64,000 nucleotides of DNA from Paratinospora sagittata. Its lineage: Eukaryota; Streptophyta; Magnoliopsida; Ranunculales; Menispermaceae. The DNA lies in contig CM069589.1 in assembly GCA_035771175.1 (NCBI GenBank), positions 25,128,201 to 25,192,200 of the forward strand. The letters are read 5' to 3'. Below are positions 11,401 through 26,980 of this stretch, in pieces (position 1 is the stretch's first letter; each line of letters begins with the position of its first letter). The position numbers and the translations under genes are program-made. The notes below the pieces were generated by a model that saw only the letters and a program-made list of their open reading frames with translations, was not told where the DNA came from and searched no databases.

Positions 11401-14150
11401 AAGTTGTGGTTATTTGAAAGTTTCACACCGATCATTAAACTTACTTATCGATTGAAACGGTGAGAAAAAGTCAAATTGTCTTACAGTTTAATGCGGACTC
11501 TGTTATGAGTTAATGAAAAGGCGTTGAAAATATTGTTTCTTCATCTTTGCAATGCATGTCCAATCTCTCAAATCAGAGTCAGGATGAAAACGTTATGGCT
11601 ATTTGAATGTTTGCTACCCATTAGCCAACGTACTTATTAATCTAATCAGTAATCAAAATTCAAATAGCCGTAACCATTTCTTTCGAACTATGATTTGAGT
11701 TATTCAAAAGGCATTTGAAATATTGTTTCTTCCTCTTTCAACGCATTTTCAATCACTCAAATCGGAGTCGGGAATAAAATGTTACTGCTATTTGAATCTT
11801 TTTGACCGATCAATCAACTTACTTATCGAATAAATCGTTAAGAAAAGTTCAAATAGCCGTAAATTTTCATCCCGACTTTGATTTGAGTGATTCAAAAGGA
11901 ATTGAAATTGTCTTTTCTTCTTATTTCTAACGCATGTTCGATCACACAATTCGAGTCGAAATCAAAAAGTTGTGGTTATTTGAAAGTTTCACACCGATCA
12001 TTAAAGTTACTTATCGATTGAATCGGTAAGAACAAGTCAAATAGTCTTAGAGTTTAATGCTGACTCTGTTATGAGTTAATGAAAAGGCGTTGAAAATATT
12101 GTTTCTTCATCTTCGCAATGCATGTCCAATCTCTCAAATCAGAGTCAGGATGAAAACGTTATGGCTATTTGAATGTTTGCTACCCATTAGCCAATGTACT
12201 TATTAATCTAATCAGTAATCAAAATTAAAACAGCCGTAACCGTTTCTTTCGAGCTATGATTTGAGTTATTTAAAACGCGTTTGAAGTATTGTTTCTTCCT
12301 CTTTCAACGCATTTTCAATCACTCAAATCGGAGTCGGGAATAAAATGTTACTGCTATTTGAATGTTTTTTACCGAACAATCAAGTTACTTCTCAAACAAA
12401 TCAAGAAGAAAAGTTCAAATAGTCGTAACTTTTCATGTCGACTTTGATTTGAGTGATTCATAAGGAATTGAAAATGTCTTATTTTCCTATTTCTAACGCA
12501 TGTTCAATCACCCAATTGGAGTCGAAATCAAAAAGTTATGGTTATTTTAAAGTTTCACACCGATCATTAAACTTACTTATCGATTGAAACGGTGAGAAAA
12601 AGTCAAATTGTCTTACAGTTTAATGCGGACTCTATTATGAGTTAATGAAAAGGCGTTGAAAATATTGTTTCTTCATCTTTGCAATGCACGTCCAATCTCT
12701 CAAATCAAAGTCAGGATGAAAACGTTATGGCTATTTGAATGTTTGCTACCCATTAGCCAATGTACTTATTAATCTAATCAGTAATCAAAATTAAAACAGC
12801 CGTAACCATTTCTTTCGAGCTATGCTTTGAGTTATTTAAAACGCGTTTGAAATATTGTTTCTTCCTCTTTCAACGCATTTTCAATCACTCAAATCGGAGT
12901 CGGGAATAAAATGTTACTGCTATTTGAATCTTTTTGACCGATCAATCAACTTACTTATCGAACAAATCGTTAAGAAAAGTTCAAATAGCCGTAAATTTTC
13001 ATCCCGACTTTGATTTGAGTGATTCAAAAGGAATTGAAAATGTCTTTTCTTTTTATTTCTAACGCATGTTCGATCACACAATTCGAGTCGAAATCAAAAA
13101 GTTGTGGTTATTTGAAAGTTTCACACCGATCATTAAACTTGCCTATCGATTGAAACGGTGAGAAAAAGTCAAATTGTCTTACAGTTTAATGCAGACTCTG
13201 TTATGAGTTAATGAAAAGGCATTGAAAATATTATTTCTTCAGCTTTGCAATGCATGTCCAATCTCTCAAATCAGAGTCAGGATGAAAACGTTATGGCTAT
13301 TTAATTGTTTGCTACCCATTAGCCAATGTACTTATTAATCTAATCAGTAATCAAAATTAAAACAGTCGTAACCATTTCTTTCGAGCTATGATTTGAGTTA
13401 TTTAAAACGCGTTTGAAATATTGTTTCTTCCTCTTTCAACGCATTTTCAATCACTCAAATCGGAGTCGGGAATAAAATGTTACTGCTATTTGAATCTTTT
13501 TGACCGATCAATCAACTTACTTATCGAACAAATCGTTAAGAAAAGTTCCAATAGCCGTAAATTTTCATCCCGACTTTGATTTGAGTGATTCAAAAGGAAT
13601 TGAAAATGTCTTTTCTTCTTATTTCTAACGCATGTTCGATCACACAATTCGGGTCGAAATCAAAAAGTTGTGGTTATTTGAAAGTTTCACACCGATCATT
13701 AAACTTACTTATCGATTGAAACGGTGAGAAAAAGTCAAATTGTCTTACAGTTTAATGCGGACTCTGTTATGAGTTAATGAAAAGGCGTTGAAAATATTGT
13801 TTCTTCATCTTTGCAATGCATGTCCAATCTCTCAAATCAGAGTCAGGATGAAAACGTTATGGCTATTTGAATGTTTGCTACCCATTAGCCAATGTACTTA
13901 TTAATCTAATCAGTAATCAAAATTTAAATAGCCGTAACCATTTCTTTCGAACTATGATTAGAGTTATTCAAAAGGCGTTTGAAATATCGTTTCTTCCTCT
14001 TTCCAACGCATTTTCAATCACTCAAATCAGAGTCGGGAATAAATTGTTACTACTATTTGAATGTTTTTTACCGATCAATCAACTTACTTACGAACAAATC
14101 AAGAAGAAAAGTTCGAATTGCCGTAACTTTTCATCCCGACTTTGATTTGA
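8491..14150 (+). repeat. Satellite, mixed-register zone between two HOR domains
   Basis: The 566-bp spacing continues without a break but the order of subtypes is irregular. A ctttttattt unit at 9,057 interrupts the dimer. Two or three gtgattcaaaagg units follow one another at 10,755, 11,321 and 11,887. The first gtgattcataagg/cacccaatt unit appears at 12,453. The zone joins domains built from different sets of unit types. Confidence 0.7.
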
Positions 14151-17100
14151 GTGATTCGTAAAGAATTGAAAATGTCTTTTTTTCCTATTTCTAACGCATG
14201 TTCAATCACACAATTGGAGTCGGAATCAAGGAGTTATGGTTATTTGAAACTTTCACACCGATCATTAAACTTACTTATCGATTGAATCAGTAAGAACAAG
14301 TCAAATAGTCTTAGAGTTTAATGCTGACTCTGTTATGAGTTAATGAAAAGGCGTTGAAAATATTATTTCTTCATCTTCGCAATGCATGTCCAATCTCTCA
14401 AATCAGAGTCAGGATGAAAACGTTATGGCTATTTGAATATTTGCTACCCATTAGCCAACGTACTTATCAATCTAATCAGTAATCAAAATTCAAAAAGCCG
14501 TAACCATTTCTTTCGAGCTATTATTTGAGTTATTTAAAACGCGTTTGAAATATTGTTTCTTCCTCTTTCAACGCGTTTTCAATCACTCAAATCGGAGTCG
14601 GGAATAAAATGTTACTGCTATTTGAATGTTATTTACCGAACAATCAATTTACTTATCGAACAAATCAAGAAGAAAAGTTCAAATAGCCGTAACTTTTCAT
14701 GTCGACTTTGATTTGAGTGATTCATAAGGAATTGAAAATGTCTTCTTTTCCTATTTCTAACGCATGTTCAATCACCCAATTGGAGTCGGAATCAAAAAGT
14801 TATGCTTATTTTAAAGTTTCACACCGATCATTAAACTTACTTATCGATTGAAACGGTGAGAAAAAGTCAAATTGTCTTACAGTTTAATGCGGACTCTGTT
14901 ATGAGTTAATGAAAAGGCGTTGAAAATATTGTTTCTTCATCTTTGCAATGCATGTCCAATCTCTCAAATCAGAGTCAGGATGAAAACGTTATGGCTATTT
15001 GAATGTTTGCTACCCATTAGCCAATGTACTTATTAATCTAATCAGTAATCAAAATTAAAACAGCCGTAACCATTTCTTTCGAGCTATGATTTGAGTTATT
15101 TAAAACGCGTTTGAAATATTGTTTCTTCCTCTTTCAACGCATTTTCAATCACTCAAATCGGAGTCGGGAATAAAATGTTACTGCTATTTGAATCTTTTTG
15201 ACCGATCAAATAACTTATTTATCGAACAAATCGTTAAGAAAAGTTCAAATAGCCGTAAATTTTCATCCCGACTTTGATTTGAGTGATTCAAAAGGAATTG
15301 AAAAAGTCTTTTCTTCTTATTTCTAACGCATGTTCGATCACACAATTCGAGTCGAATTCAAAAAGTTATGGTTATTTTAAAGTTTAACACCGATCATTAA
15401 ACTTACTTATCGATTGAAACGGTGAGAAAAAGTCAAATTGTCTTACAGTTTAATGCGGACTCTGTTATGAGTTAATGAAAAGGCGTTGAAAATATTGTTT
15501 CTTCATCTTTGCAATGCATGTCCAATCTCTCAAATCAGAGTCAGGATGAAAACGTTATGGCTATTTGAATGTTTGCTACCCATTAGCCAATGTACTTATT
15601 AATCTAATCAGTAATCAAAATTCAAATAGCCGTAACCATTTCTTTCGAACTATGATTAGAGTTATTCAAAAGGCGTTTGAAATATCGTTTCTTCCTCTTT
15701 CCAACGCATTTTCAATCACTCAAATCAGAGTCGGGAATAAATTGTTACTACTATTTGAATGTTTTTTACCGATCAATCAACTTACTTATCGAACAAATCA
15801 AGAAGAAAAGTTCGAATTGCCGTAACTTTTCATCCCGACTTTGATTTGAGTGATTCGTAAAGAATTGAAAATGTCTTTTTTTCCTATTTCTAACGCATGT
15901 TCAATCACACAATTGGAGTCGGAATCAAGGAGTTATGGTTATTTGAAACTTTCACACCGATCATTAAACTTACTTATCGATTGAATCGGTAAGAACAAGT
16001 CAAATAGTCTTAGAGTTTAATGCTGACTCTGTTATGAGTTAATGAAAAGGCGTTGAAAATATTATTTCTTCATCTTCGCAATGCATGTCCAATCTCTCAA
16101 ATCAGAGTCAGGATGAAAACGTTATGGCTATTTGAATATTTGCTACCCATTAGCCAACGTACTTATTAATCTAATCAGAAATCAAAATTCAAAAAGCCGT
16201 AACCATTTCTTTCGAGCTATTATTTGAGTTATTTAAAACGCGTTTGAAATATTGTTTCTTCCTCTTTCAACGCGTTTTCAATCACTCAAATCGGAGTCGG
16301 GAATAAAATGTTACTGCTATTTGAATGTTATTTACCGAACAATCAATTTACTTATCGAACAAATCAAGAAGAAAAGTTCAAATAGCCGTAACTTTTCATG
16401 TCGACTTTGATTTGAGTGATTCATAAGGAATTGAAAATGTCTTCTTTTCCTATTTCTAACGCATGTTCAATCACCCAATTGGAGTCGGAATCAAAAAGTT
16501 ATGCTTATTTTAAAGTTTCACACCGATCATTAAACTTACTTATCGATTGAAACGGTGAGAAAAAGTCAAATTGTCTTACAGTTTAATGCGGACTCTGTTA
16601 TGAGTTAATGAAAAGGCGTTGAAAATATTGTTTCTTCATCTTTGCAATGCATGTCCAATCTCTCAAATCAGAGTCAGGATGAAAACGTTATGGCTATTTG
16701 AATGTTTGCTACCGATTAGCCAATGTACTTATTAATCTAATCAGTAATCAAAATTAAAACAGCCGTAACCATTTCTTTCGAGCTATGATTTGAGTTATTT
16801 AAAACGCGTTTGAAATATTGTTTCTTCCTCTTTCAACGCATTTTCAATCACTCAAATCGGAGTCGGGAATAAAATGTTACTGCTATTTGAATCTTTTTGA
16901 CCGATCAAATAACTTATTTATCGAACAAATCGTTAAGAAAAGTTCAAATAGCCGTAAATTTTCATCCCGACTTTGATTTGAGTGATTCAAAAGGAATTGA
17001 AAAAGTCTTTTCTTCTTATTTCTAACGCATGTTCGATCACACAATTCGAGTCGAATTCAAAAAGTTATGGTTATTTTAAAGTTTAACACCGATCATTAAA

Positions 17101-20100
17101 CTTACTTATCGATTGAAACGGTGAGAAAAAGTCAAATTGTCTTACAGTTTAATGCGGACTCTGTTATGAGTTAATGAAAAGGCGTTGAAAATATTGTTTC
17201 TTCATCTTTGCAATGCATGTCCAATCTCTCAAATCAGAGTCAGGATGAAAACGTTATGGCTATTTGAATGTTTGCTACCCATTAGCCAATGTACTTATTA
17301 ATCTAATCAGTAATCAAAATTCAAATAGCCGTAACCATTTCTTTCGAACTATGATTAGAGTTATTCAAAAGGCGTTTGAAATATCGTTTCTTCCTCTTTC
17401 CAACGCATTTTCAATCACTCAAATCAGAGTCGGGAATAAATTGTTACTACTATTTGAATGTTTTTTACCGATCAATCAACTTACTTATCGAACAAATCAA
17501 GAAGAAAAGTTCGAATTGCCGTAACTTTTCATCCCGACTTTGATTTGAGTGATTCGTAAAGAATTGAAAATGCCTTTTTTTCCTATTTCTAACGCATGTT
17601 CAATCACACAATTGGAGTCGGAATCAAGGAGTTATGGTTATTTGAAACTTTCACACCGATCATTAAACTTACTTATCGATTGAATCGGTAAGAACAAGTC
17701 AAATAGTCTTAGAGTTTAATGCTGACTCTGTTATGAGTTAATGAAAAGGCGTTGAAAATATTATTTCTTCATCTTCGCAATGCATGTCCAATCTCTCAAA
17801 TCAGAGTCAGGATGAAAACGTTATGGCTATTTGAATATTTGCTACCCATTAGCCAACGTACTTATTAATCTAATTAGAAATCAAAATTCAAAAAGCCGTA
17901 ACCATTTCTTTCGAGCTATTATTTGAGTTATTTAAAACGCGTTTGAAATATTGTTTCTTCCTCTTTCAACGCGTTTTCAATCACTCAAATCGGAGTCGGG
18001 AATAAAATGTTACTGCTATTTGAATGTTATTTACCGAACAATCAATTTACTTATCGAACAAATCAAGAAGAAAAGTTCAAATAGCCGTAACTTTTCATGT
18101 CGACTTTGATTTGAGTGATTCATAAGGAATTGAAAATGTCTTCTTTTCCTATTTCTAACGCATGTTCAATCACCCAATTGGAGTCGGAATCAAAAAGTTA
18201 TGCTTATTTTAAAGTTTCACACCGATCATTAAACTTACTTATCGATTGAAACGGTGAGAAAAAGTCAAATTGTCTTACAGTTTAATGCGGACTCTGTTAT
18301 GAGTTAATGAAAAGGCGTTGAAAATATTGTTTCTTCATCTTTGCAATGCATGTCCAATCTCTCAAATCAGAGTCAGGATGAAAACGTTATGGCTATTTGA
18401 ATGTTTGCTACCCATTAGCCAATGTACTTATTAATCTAATCAGTAATCAAAATTAAAACAGCCGTAACCATTTCTTTCGAGCTATGATTTGAGTTATTTA
18501 AAACGCGTTTGAAATATTGTTTCTTCCTCTTTCAACGCATTTTCAATCACTCAAATCGGAGTCGGGAATAAAATGTTACTGCTATTTGAATCTTTTTGAC
18601 CGATCAAATAACTTATTTATCGAACAAATCGTTAAGAAAAGTTCAAATAGCCGTAAATTTTCATCCCGACTTTGATTTGAGTGATTCAAAAGGAATTGAA
18701 AAAGTCTTTTCTTCTTATTTCTAACGCATGTTCGATCACACAATTCGAGTCGAATTCAAAAAGTTATCGTTATTTTAAAGTTTAACACCGATCATTAAAC
18801 TTACTTATCGATTGAAACGGTGAGAAAAAGTCAAATTGTCTTACAGTTTAATGCGGACTCTGTTATGAGTTAATGAAAAGGCGTTGAAAATATTGTTTCT
18901 TCATCTTTGCAATGCATGTCCAATCTCTCAAATCAGAGTCAGGATGAAAACGTTATGGCTATTTGAATGTTTGCTACCCATTAGCCAATGTACTTATTAA
19001 TCTAATCAGTAATCAAAATTCAAATAGCCGTAACCATTTCTTTCGAACTATGATTAGAGTTATTCAAAAGGCGTTTGAAATATCGTTTCTTCCTCTTTCC
19101 AACGCATTTTCAATCACTCAAATCAGAGTCGGGAATAAATTGTTACTACTATTTGAATGTTTTTTACCGATCAATCAACTTACTTATCGAACAAATCAAG
19201 AAGAAAAGTTCGAATTGCCGTAACTTTTCATCCCGACTTTGATTTGAGTGATTCGTAAAGAATTGAAAATGTCTTTTTTTCCTATTTCTAACGCATGTTC
19301 AATCACACAATTGGAGTCGGAATCAAGGAGTTATGGTTATTTGAAACTTTTACACCGATCATTAAACTTACTTATCGATTGAATCGGTAAGAACAAGTCA
19401 AATAGTCTTAGAGTTTAATGCTGACTCTGTTATGAGTTAATGAAAAGGCGTTGAAAATATTATTTCTTCATCTTCGCAATGCATGTCCAATCTCTCAAAT
19501 CAGAGTCAGGATGAAAACGTTATGGCTATTTGAATGTTTGCTACCCATTAGCCAACGTACTTATTAATCTAATCAGTAATCAAAATTCAAAAAGCCGTAA
19601 CCATTTCTTTCGAGCTATTATTTGAGTTATTTAAAACGCGTTTGAAATATTGTTTCTTCCTCTTTCAACGCGTTTTCAATCACTCAAATCGGAGTCGGGA
19701 ATAAAATGTTACTGCTATTTGAATGTTATTTACCGAACAATCAATTTACTTATCGAACAAATCAAGAAGAAAAGTTTAAATAGCCGTAACTTTTCATGTC
19801 GACTTTGATTTGAGTGATTCATAAGGAATTGAAAATGTCTTTTTTTCCTATTTCTAACGCATGTTCAATCACCCAATTGGAGTCGGAATCAAAAAGTTAT
19901 GCTTATTTTAAAGTTTCACACCGATCATTAAACTTACTTATCGATTGAAACGGTGAGAAAAAGTCAAATTGTCTTACAGTTTAATGCGGACTCTGTTATG
20001 AGTTAATGAAAAGGCGTTGAAAATATTGTTTCTTCATCTTTGCAATGCATGTCCAATCTCTCAAATCAGAGTCAGGATTAAAACGTTATGGCTATTTGAA

Positions 20101-23100
20101 TGTTTGCTACCCATTAGCCAATGTACTTATTAATCTAATCAGTAATCAAAATTAAAACAGCCGTAACCATTTCTTTCGAGCTATGCTTTGAGTTATTTAA
20201 AACGCGTTTGAAATATTGTTTCTTCCTCTTTCAACGCATTTTCAATCACTCAAATCAGAGTCGGGAATAAAATGTTACTGCTATTTGAATCTTTTTGACC
20301 GATCAATCAACTTACTTATCGAACAAATCGTTAAGAAAAGTTCAAATAGCCGTAAATTTTCATCCCGACTTTGATTTGAGTGATTCAAAAGGAATTGAAC
20401 ATGTCTTTTCTGCTTATTTCTAACGCATGTTCGATCACACAATTCGGGTCGAAATCAAAAAGTTGTGGTTATTTGAAAGTTTCACACCGATCATTAAACT
20501 TACTTATCGATTGAAACGGTGAGAAAAACTCAAATTGTCTTACAGTTTAATGCGGACTCTGTTATGAGTTAATGAAAAGGCGTTGAAAATATTGTTTCTT
20601 CATCTTTGCAATGCATGTCCAATATCTCAAATCAGAGTCAGGATGAAAACGTTATGGCTATTTGAATGTTTGCTACCCATTAGCCAATGTACTTATTAAT
20701 CTAATCAGTAATCAAAATTCAAACAGCCGTAACCATTTCTTTCGAACTATGATTAGAGTTATTCAAAAGGCGTTTGAAATATCGTTTCTTCCTCTTTCCA
20801 ACGCATTTTCAATCACTCAAATCAGAGTCGGGAATAAATTGTTACTACTATTTGAATGTTTTTTACCGATCAATCAACTTACTTATCGAACAAATCAAGA
20901 AGAAAAGTTCGAATTGCCGTAACTTTTCATCCCGACTTTGATTTGAGTGATTCGTAAAGAATTGAAAATGTCTTTTTTTCCTATTTCTAACGCATGTTCA
21001 ATCACACAATTGGAGTTGGAATCAAGGAGTTATGGTTATTTGAAACTTTCACACCGATCATTAAACTTACTTATCGATTGAATCGGTAAGAACAAGTCAA
21101 ATAGTCTTAGAGTTTCATGCTGACTCTGTTATGAGTTAATGAAAAGGCGTTGAAAATATTATTTCTTCATCTTCGCAATGCATGTCCAATCTCTCAAATC
21201 AGAGTCAGGATGAAAACGTTATGGCTATTTGAATGTTTGCTACCCATTAGCCAACGTACTTATTAATCTAATCAGTAATCAAAATTCAAAAAGCCGTAAC
21301 CATTTCTTTCGAGCTATTATTTGAGTTATTTAAAACGCGTTTGAAATATTGTTTCTTCCTCTTTCAACGCGTTTTCAATCACTCAAATCGGAGTCGGGAA
21401 TAAAATGTTACTGCTATTTGAATGTTATTTACCGAACAATCAATTTACTTATCGAACAAATCAAGAAGAAAAGTTTAAATAGCCGTAACTTTTCATGTCG
21501 ACTTTGATTTGAGTGATTCATAAGGAATTGGAAATGTCTTTTTTTCTTATTTCTAACGCATGTTCAATCACCCAATTGGAGTCGGAATCAAAAAGTTATG
21601 CTTATTTTAAAGTTTCACACCGATCATTAAACTTACTTATCGATTGAAACGCTGAGAAAAAGTCAAATTGTCTTACAGTTTAATGCGGACTCTGTTATGA
21701 GTTAATGAAAAGGCGTTGAAAATATTATTTCTTCATCTTTGCAATGCATGTCCAATCTCTCAAATCAGAGTCAGGATTAAAACGTTATGGCTATTTGAAT
21801 GTTTGCTACCCATTAGCCAATGTACTTATTAATCTAATCAGTAATCAAAATTAAAACAGCCGTAACCATTTCTTTCGAGCTATGCTTTGAGTTATTTAAA
21901 ACGCGTTTGAAATATTGTTTCTTCCTCTTTCAACGCATTTTCAATCACTCAAATCAGAGTCGGGAATAAAATGTTACTGCTATTTGAATCTTTTTGACCG
22001 ATCAATCAACTTACTTATCGAACAAATCGTTAAGAAAAGTTCAAATAGCCGTAAATTTTCATCCCGACTTTGATTTGAGTGATTCAAAAGGAATTGAACA
22101 TGTCTTTTCTGCTTATTTCTAACGCATGTTCGATCACACAATTCGGGTCGAAATCAAAAAGTTGTGGTTATTTGAAAGTTTCACACCGATCATTAAACTT
22201 ACTTATCGATTGAAACGGTGAGAAAAAGTCAAATTGTCTTACAGTTTAATGCGGACTCTGTTATGAGTTAATGAAAAGGCGTTGAAAATATTGTTTCTTC
22301 ATCTTTGCAATGCATGTCCAATATCTCAAATCAGAGTCAGGATGAAAACGTTATGGCTATTTGAATGTTTGCTACCCATTAGCCAATGTACTTATTAATC
22401 TAATCAGTAATCAAAATTCAAACAGCCGTAACCATTTCTTTCGAACTATGATTAGAGTTATTCAAATGGCGTTTGAAATATCGTTTCTTCCTCTTTCCAA
22501 CGCATTTTCAATCACTCAAATCAGAGTCGGGAATAAATTGTTACTACTATTTGAATGTTTTTTACCGATCAATCAACTTACCTATCGAACAAATCAAGAA
22601 GAAAAGTTCGAATTGCCGTAACTTTTCATCCCGACTTTGATTTGAGTGATTCGTAAAGAATTGAAAATGTCTTTTTTTCCTATTTCTAACGCATGTTCAA
22701 TCACACAATTGGAGTCGGAATCAAGGAGTTATGGTTATTTGAAACTTTCACACCGATCATTAAACTTACTTATCGATTGAATCGGTAAGAACAAGTCAAA
22801 TAGTCTTAGAGTTTAATGCTGACTCTGTTATGAGTTAATGAAAAGGCGTTGAAAATATTGTTTCTTCATCTTCGCATTGCATGTCCAATCTCTCAAATCA
22901 GAGTCAGGATGAAAACGTTATGGCTATTTGAATGTTTGCTACCCATTAGCCAACGTACTTATTAATCTAATCAGTAATCAAAATTCAAAAAGCCGTAACC
23001 ATTTCTTTCGAGCTATGATTTGAGTTATTTAAAACGCGTTTGAAATATCGTTTCTTCCTCTTTCAACCCATTTTCAATCACTCAAATCGGAGTCAAGAAT

Positions 23101-26100
23101 AAATTGTTACTGCTATTTGAATGTTATTTACCGAACAATCAATTTACTTATCGAACAAATCAAGAAGAAAAGTTCAAATAGCCGTAACTTTTCATGTCGA
23201 CTTTGATTTGAGTGATTCATAAGGAATTGAAAATGTTTTTTTTCCTATTTCTAACGCATGCTCAATCACCCAATTGGAGTCGGAATCAAAAAGTTATGGT
23301 TATTTTAAAGTTTCACACCGATCATTAAACTTACTTATCGATTGAAACGGTGAGAAAAAGTCAAATTGTCTTACAGTTTAATGCGGACTCTGTTATGAGT
23401 TAATGAAAAGGCGTTGAAAATATTGTTTCTTCATCTTTGCAATGCATGTCCAATCTCTCAAATCAGAGTCAGGATTAAAACGTTATGGCTATTTGAATGT
23501 TTGCTACCCATTAGCCAATGTACTTATTAATCTAATCAGTAATCAAAATTAAAACAGCCGTAACCATTTCTTTCGAGCTATGCTTTGAGTTATTTAAAAC
23601 GCGTTTGAAATATTGTTTCTTCCTCTTTCAACGCATTTTCAATCACTCAAATCAGAGTCGGGAATAAAATGTTACTGCTATTTGAATCTTTTTGACCGAT
23701 CAATCAACTTACTTATCGAACAAATCGTTAAGAAAAGTTCAAATAGCCGTAAATTTTCATCCCGACTTTGATTTGAGTGATTCAAAAGGGATTGAACATG
23801 TCTTTTCTGCTTATTTCTAACGCATGTTCGATCACACAATTCGGGTCGAAATCAAAAAGTTGTGGTTATTTGAAAGTTTCACACCGATCATTAAACTTAC
23901 TTATCGATTGAAACGGTGAGAAAAAGTCAAATTGTCTTACAGTTTAATGCGGACTCTGTTATGAGTTAATGAAAAGGCGTTGAAAATATTGTTTCTTCAT
24001 CTTTGCAATGCATGTCCAATCTCTCAAATCAGAGTCAGGATGAAAACGTTATGGCTATTTGAATGTTTGCTACCCATTAGCCAATGTACTTATTAATCTA
24101 ATCAGTAATCAAAATTCAAATAGCCGTAACCATTTCTTTCGAACTATGATTAGAGTTATTCAAAAGGCGTTTGAAATATCGTTTCTTCCTCTTTCCAACG
24201 CATTTTCAATCACTCAAATCAGAGTCGGGAATAAATTGTTACTACTATTTGAATGTTTTTTACCGATCGATCAACTTACTTATCGAACAAATCAAGAAGA
24301 AAAGTTCGAATTGCCGTAACTTTTCATCCTGACTTTGATTTGAGTGATTCGTAAAGAATTGACAATGTCTTTTTTTCCTATTTCTAACGCATGTTCAATC
24401 ACACAATTGGAGTCGGAATCAAGGAGTTATGGTTATTTGAAACTTTCACACCGATCATTAAACTTACTTATCGATTGAATCGGTAAGAACAAGTCAAATA
24501 GTCTTAGAGTTTAATGCTGACTCTGTTATGAGTTAATGAAAAGGCGTTGAAAATATTGTTTCTTCATCTTCGCATTGCATGTCCAATCTCTCAAATCAGA
24601 GTCAGGATGAAAACGTTATGGCTATTTGAATGTTTGCTACCCATTAGCCAACGTACTTATTAATCTAATCAGTAATCAAAATTCAAAAAGCCGTAACCAT
24701 TTCTTTCGAGCTATGATTTGAGTTATTTAAAACGCGTTTGAAATATCGTTTCTTCCTCTTTCAACCCATTTTCAATCACTCAAATCGGAGTCAAGAATAA
24801 ATTGTTACTGCTATTTGAATGTTATTTACCGAACAATCAATTTACTTATCGAACAAATCAAGAAGAAAAGTTCAAATAGCCGTAACTTTTCATGTCGACT
24901 TTGATTTGAGTGATTCATAAGGAATTGAAAATGTTTTTTTTCCTATTTCTAACGCATGCTCAATCACCCAATTGGAGTCGGAATCAAAAAGTTATGGTTA
25001 TTTTAAAGTTTCACACCGATCATTAAACTTACTTATCGATTGAAACGGTGAGAAAAAGTCAAATTGTCTTACAGTTTAATGCGGACTCTGTTATGAGTTA
25101 ATGAAAAGGCGTTGAAAATATTGTTTCTTCATCTTTGCAATGCATGTCCAATCTCTCAAATCAGAGTCAGGATTAAAACGTTATGGCTATTTGAATGTTT
25201 GCTACCCATTAGCCAATGTACTTATTAATCTAATCAGTAATCAAAATTAAAACAGCCGTAACCATTTCTTTCGAGCTATGCTTTGAGTTATTTAAAACGC
25301 GTTTGAAATATTGTTTCTTCCTCTTTCAACGCATTTTCAATCACTCAAATCAGAGTCGGGAATAAAATGTTACTGCTATTTGAATCTTTTTGACCGATCA
25401 ATCAACTTACTTATCGAACAAATCGTTAAGAAAAGTTCAAATAGCCGTAAATTTTCATCCCGACTTTGATTTGAGTGATTCAAAAGGAATTGAACATGTC
25501 TTTTCTGCTTATTTCTAACGCATGTTCGATCACACAATTCGGGTCGAAATCAAAAAGTTGTGGTTATTTGAAAGTTTCACACCGATCATTAAACTTACTT
25601 ATCGATTGAAACGGTGAGAAAAAGTCAAATTGTCTTACAGTTTAATGCGGACTCTGTTATGAGTTAATGAAAAGGCGTTGAAAATATTGTTTCTTCATCT
25701 TTGCAATGCATGTCCAATCTCTCAAATCAGAGTCAGGATGAAAACGTTATGGCTATTTGAATGTTTGCTACCCATTAGCCAATGTACTTATTAATCTAAT
25801 CAGTAATCAAAATTCAAATAGCCGTAACCATTTCTTTCGAACTATGATTAGAGTTATTCAAAAGGCGTTTGAAATATCGTTTCTTCCTCTTTCCAACGCA
25901 TTTTCAATCACTCAAATCAGAGTCGGGAATAAATTGTTACTACTATTTGAATGTTTTTTACCGATCGATCAACTTACTTATCGAACAAATCAAGAAGAAA
26001 AGTTCGAATTGCCGTAACTTTTCATCCTGACTTTGATTTGAGTGATTCGTAAAGAATTGACAATGTCTTTTTTTCCTATTTCTAACGCATGTTCAATCAC

Positions 26101-26980
26101 ACAATTGGAGTCGGAATCAAGGAGTTATGGTTATTTGAAACTTTCACACCGATCATTAAACTTACTTATCGATTGAATCGGTAAGAACAAGTCAAATAGT
26201 CTTAGAGTTTAATGCTGACTCTGTTATGAGTTAATGAAAAGGCGTTGAAAATATTGTTTCTTCATCTTCGCATTGCATGTCCAATCTCTCAAATCAGAGT
26301 CAGGATGAAAACGTTATGGCTATTTGAATGTTTGCTACCCATTAGCCAACGTACTTATTAATCTAATCAGTAATCAAAATTCAAAAAGCCGTAACCATTT
26401 CTTTCGAGCTATGATTTGAGTTATTTAAAACGCGTTTGAAATATCGTTTCTTCCTCTTTCAACCCATTTTCAATCACTCAAATCGGAGTCAAGAATAAAT
26501 TGTTACTGCTATTTGAATGTTATTTACCGAACAATCAATTTACTTATCGAACAAATCAAGAAGAAAAGTTCAAATAGCCGTAACTTTTCATGTCGACTTT
26601 GATTTGAGTGATTCATAAGGAATTGAAAATGTTTTTTTTCCTATTTCTAACGCATGCTCAATCACCCAATTGGAGTCGGAATCAAAAAGTTATGGTTATT
26701 TTAAAGTTTCACACCGATCATTAAACTTACTTATCGATTGAAACGGTGAGAAAAAGTCAAATTGTCTTACAGTTTAATGCGGACTCTGTTATGAGTTAAT
26801 GAAAAGGCGTTGAAAATATTGTTTCTTCATCTTTGCAATGCATGTCCAATCTCTCAAATCAGAGTCAGGATTAAAACGTTATGGCTATTTGAATGTTTGC
26901 TACCCATTAGCCAATGTACTTATTAATCTAATCAGTAATCAAAATTAAAACAGTCGTAACCATTTCTTTCGAGCTATGCT
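14151..26980 (+). repeat. HOR domain 3: 1,698-1,699-bp trimer of a different composition
   Basis: A trimer of units gtgattcgtaaag, gtgattcataagg/cacccaatt and gtgattcaaaagg repeats about 7.5 times. A chance open frame in it recurs at 13,867, 15,565, 17,264, 18,963, 20,662, 22,361, 24,059 and 25,757, all 1,698 or 1,699 bp apart. The domain splits into a left half (with gaattgaaaaagtc and cgaattcaaaaag) and a right half (with gaacatgtcttttctgc at about 20,397, 22,096, 23,794 and 25,493). The copies near 23.2-24.9 kb and 24.9-26.6 kb look almost identical. Confidence 0.85.
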
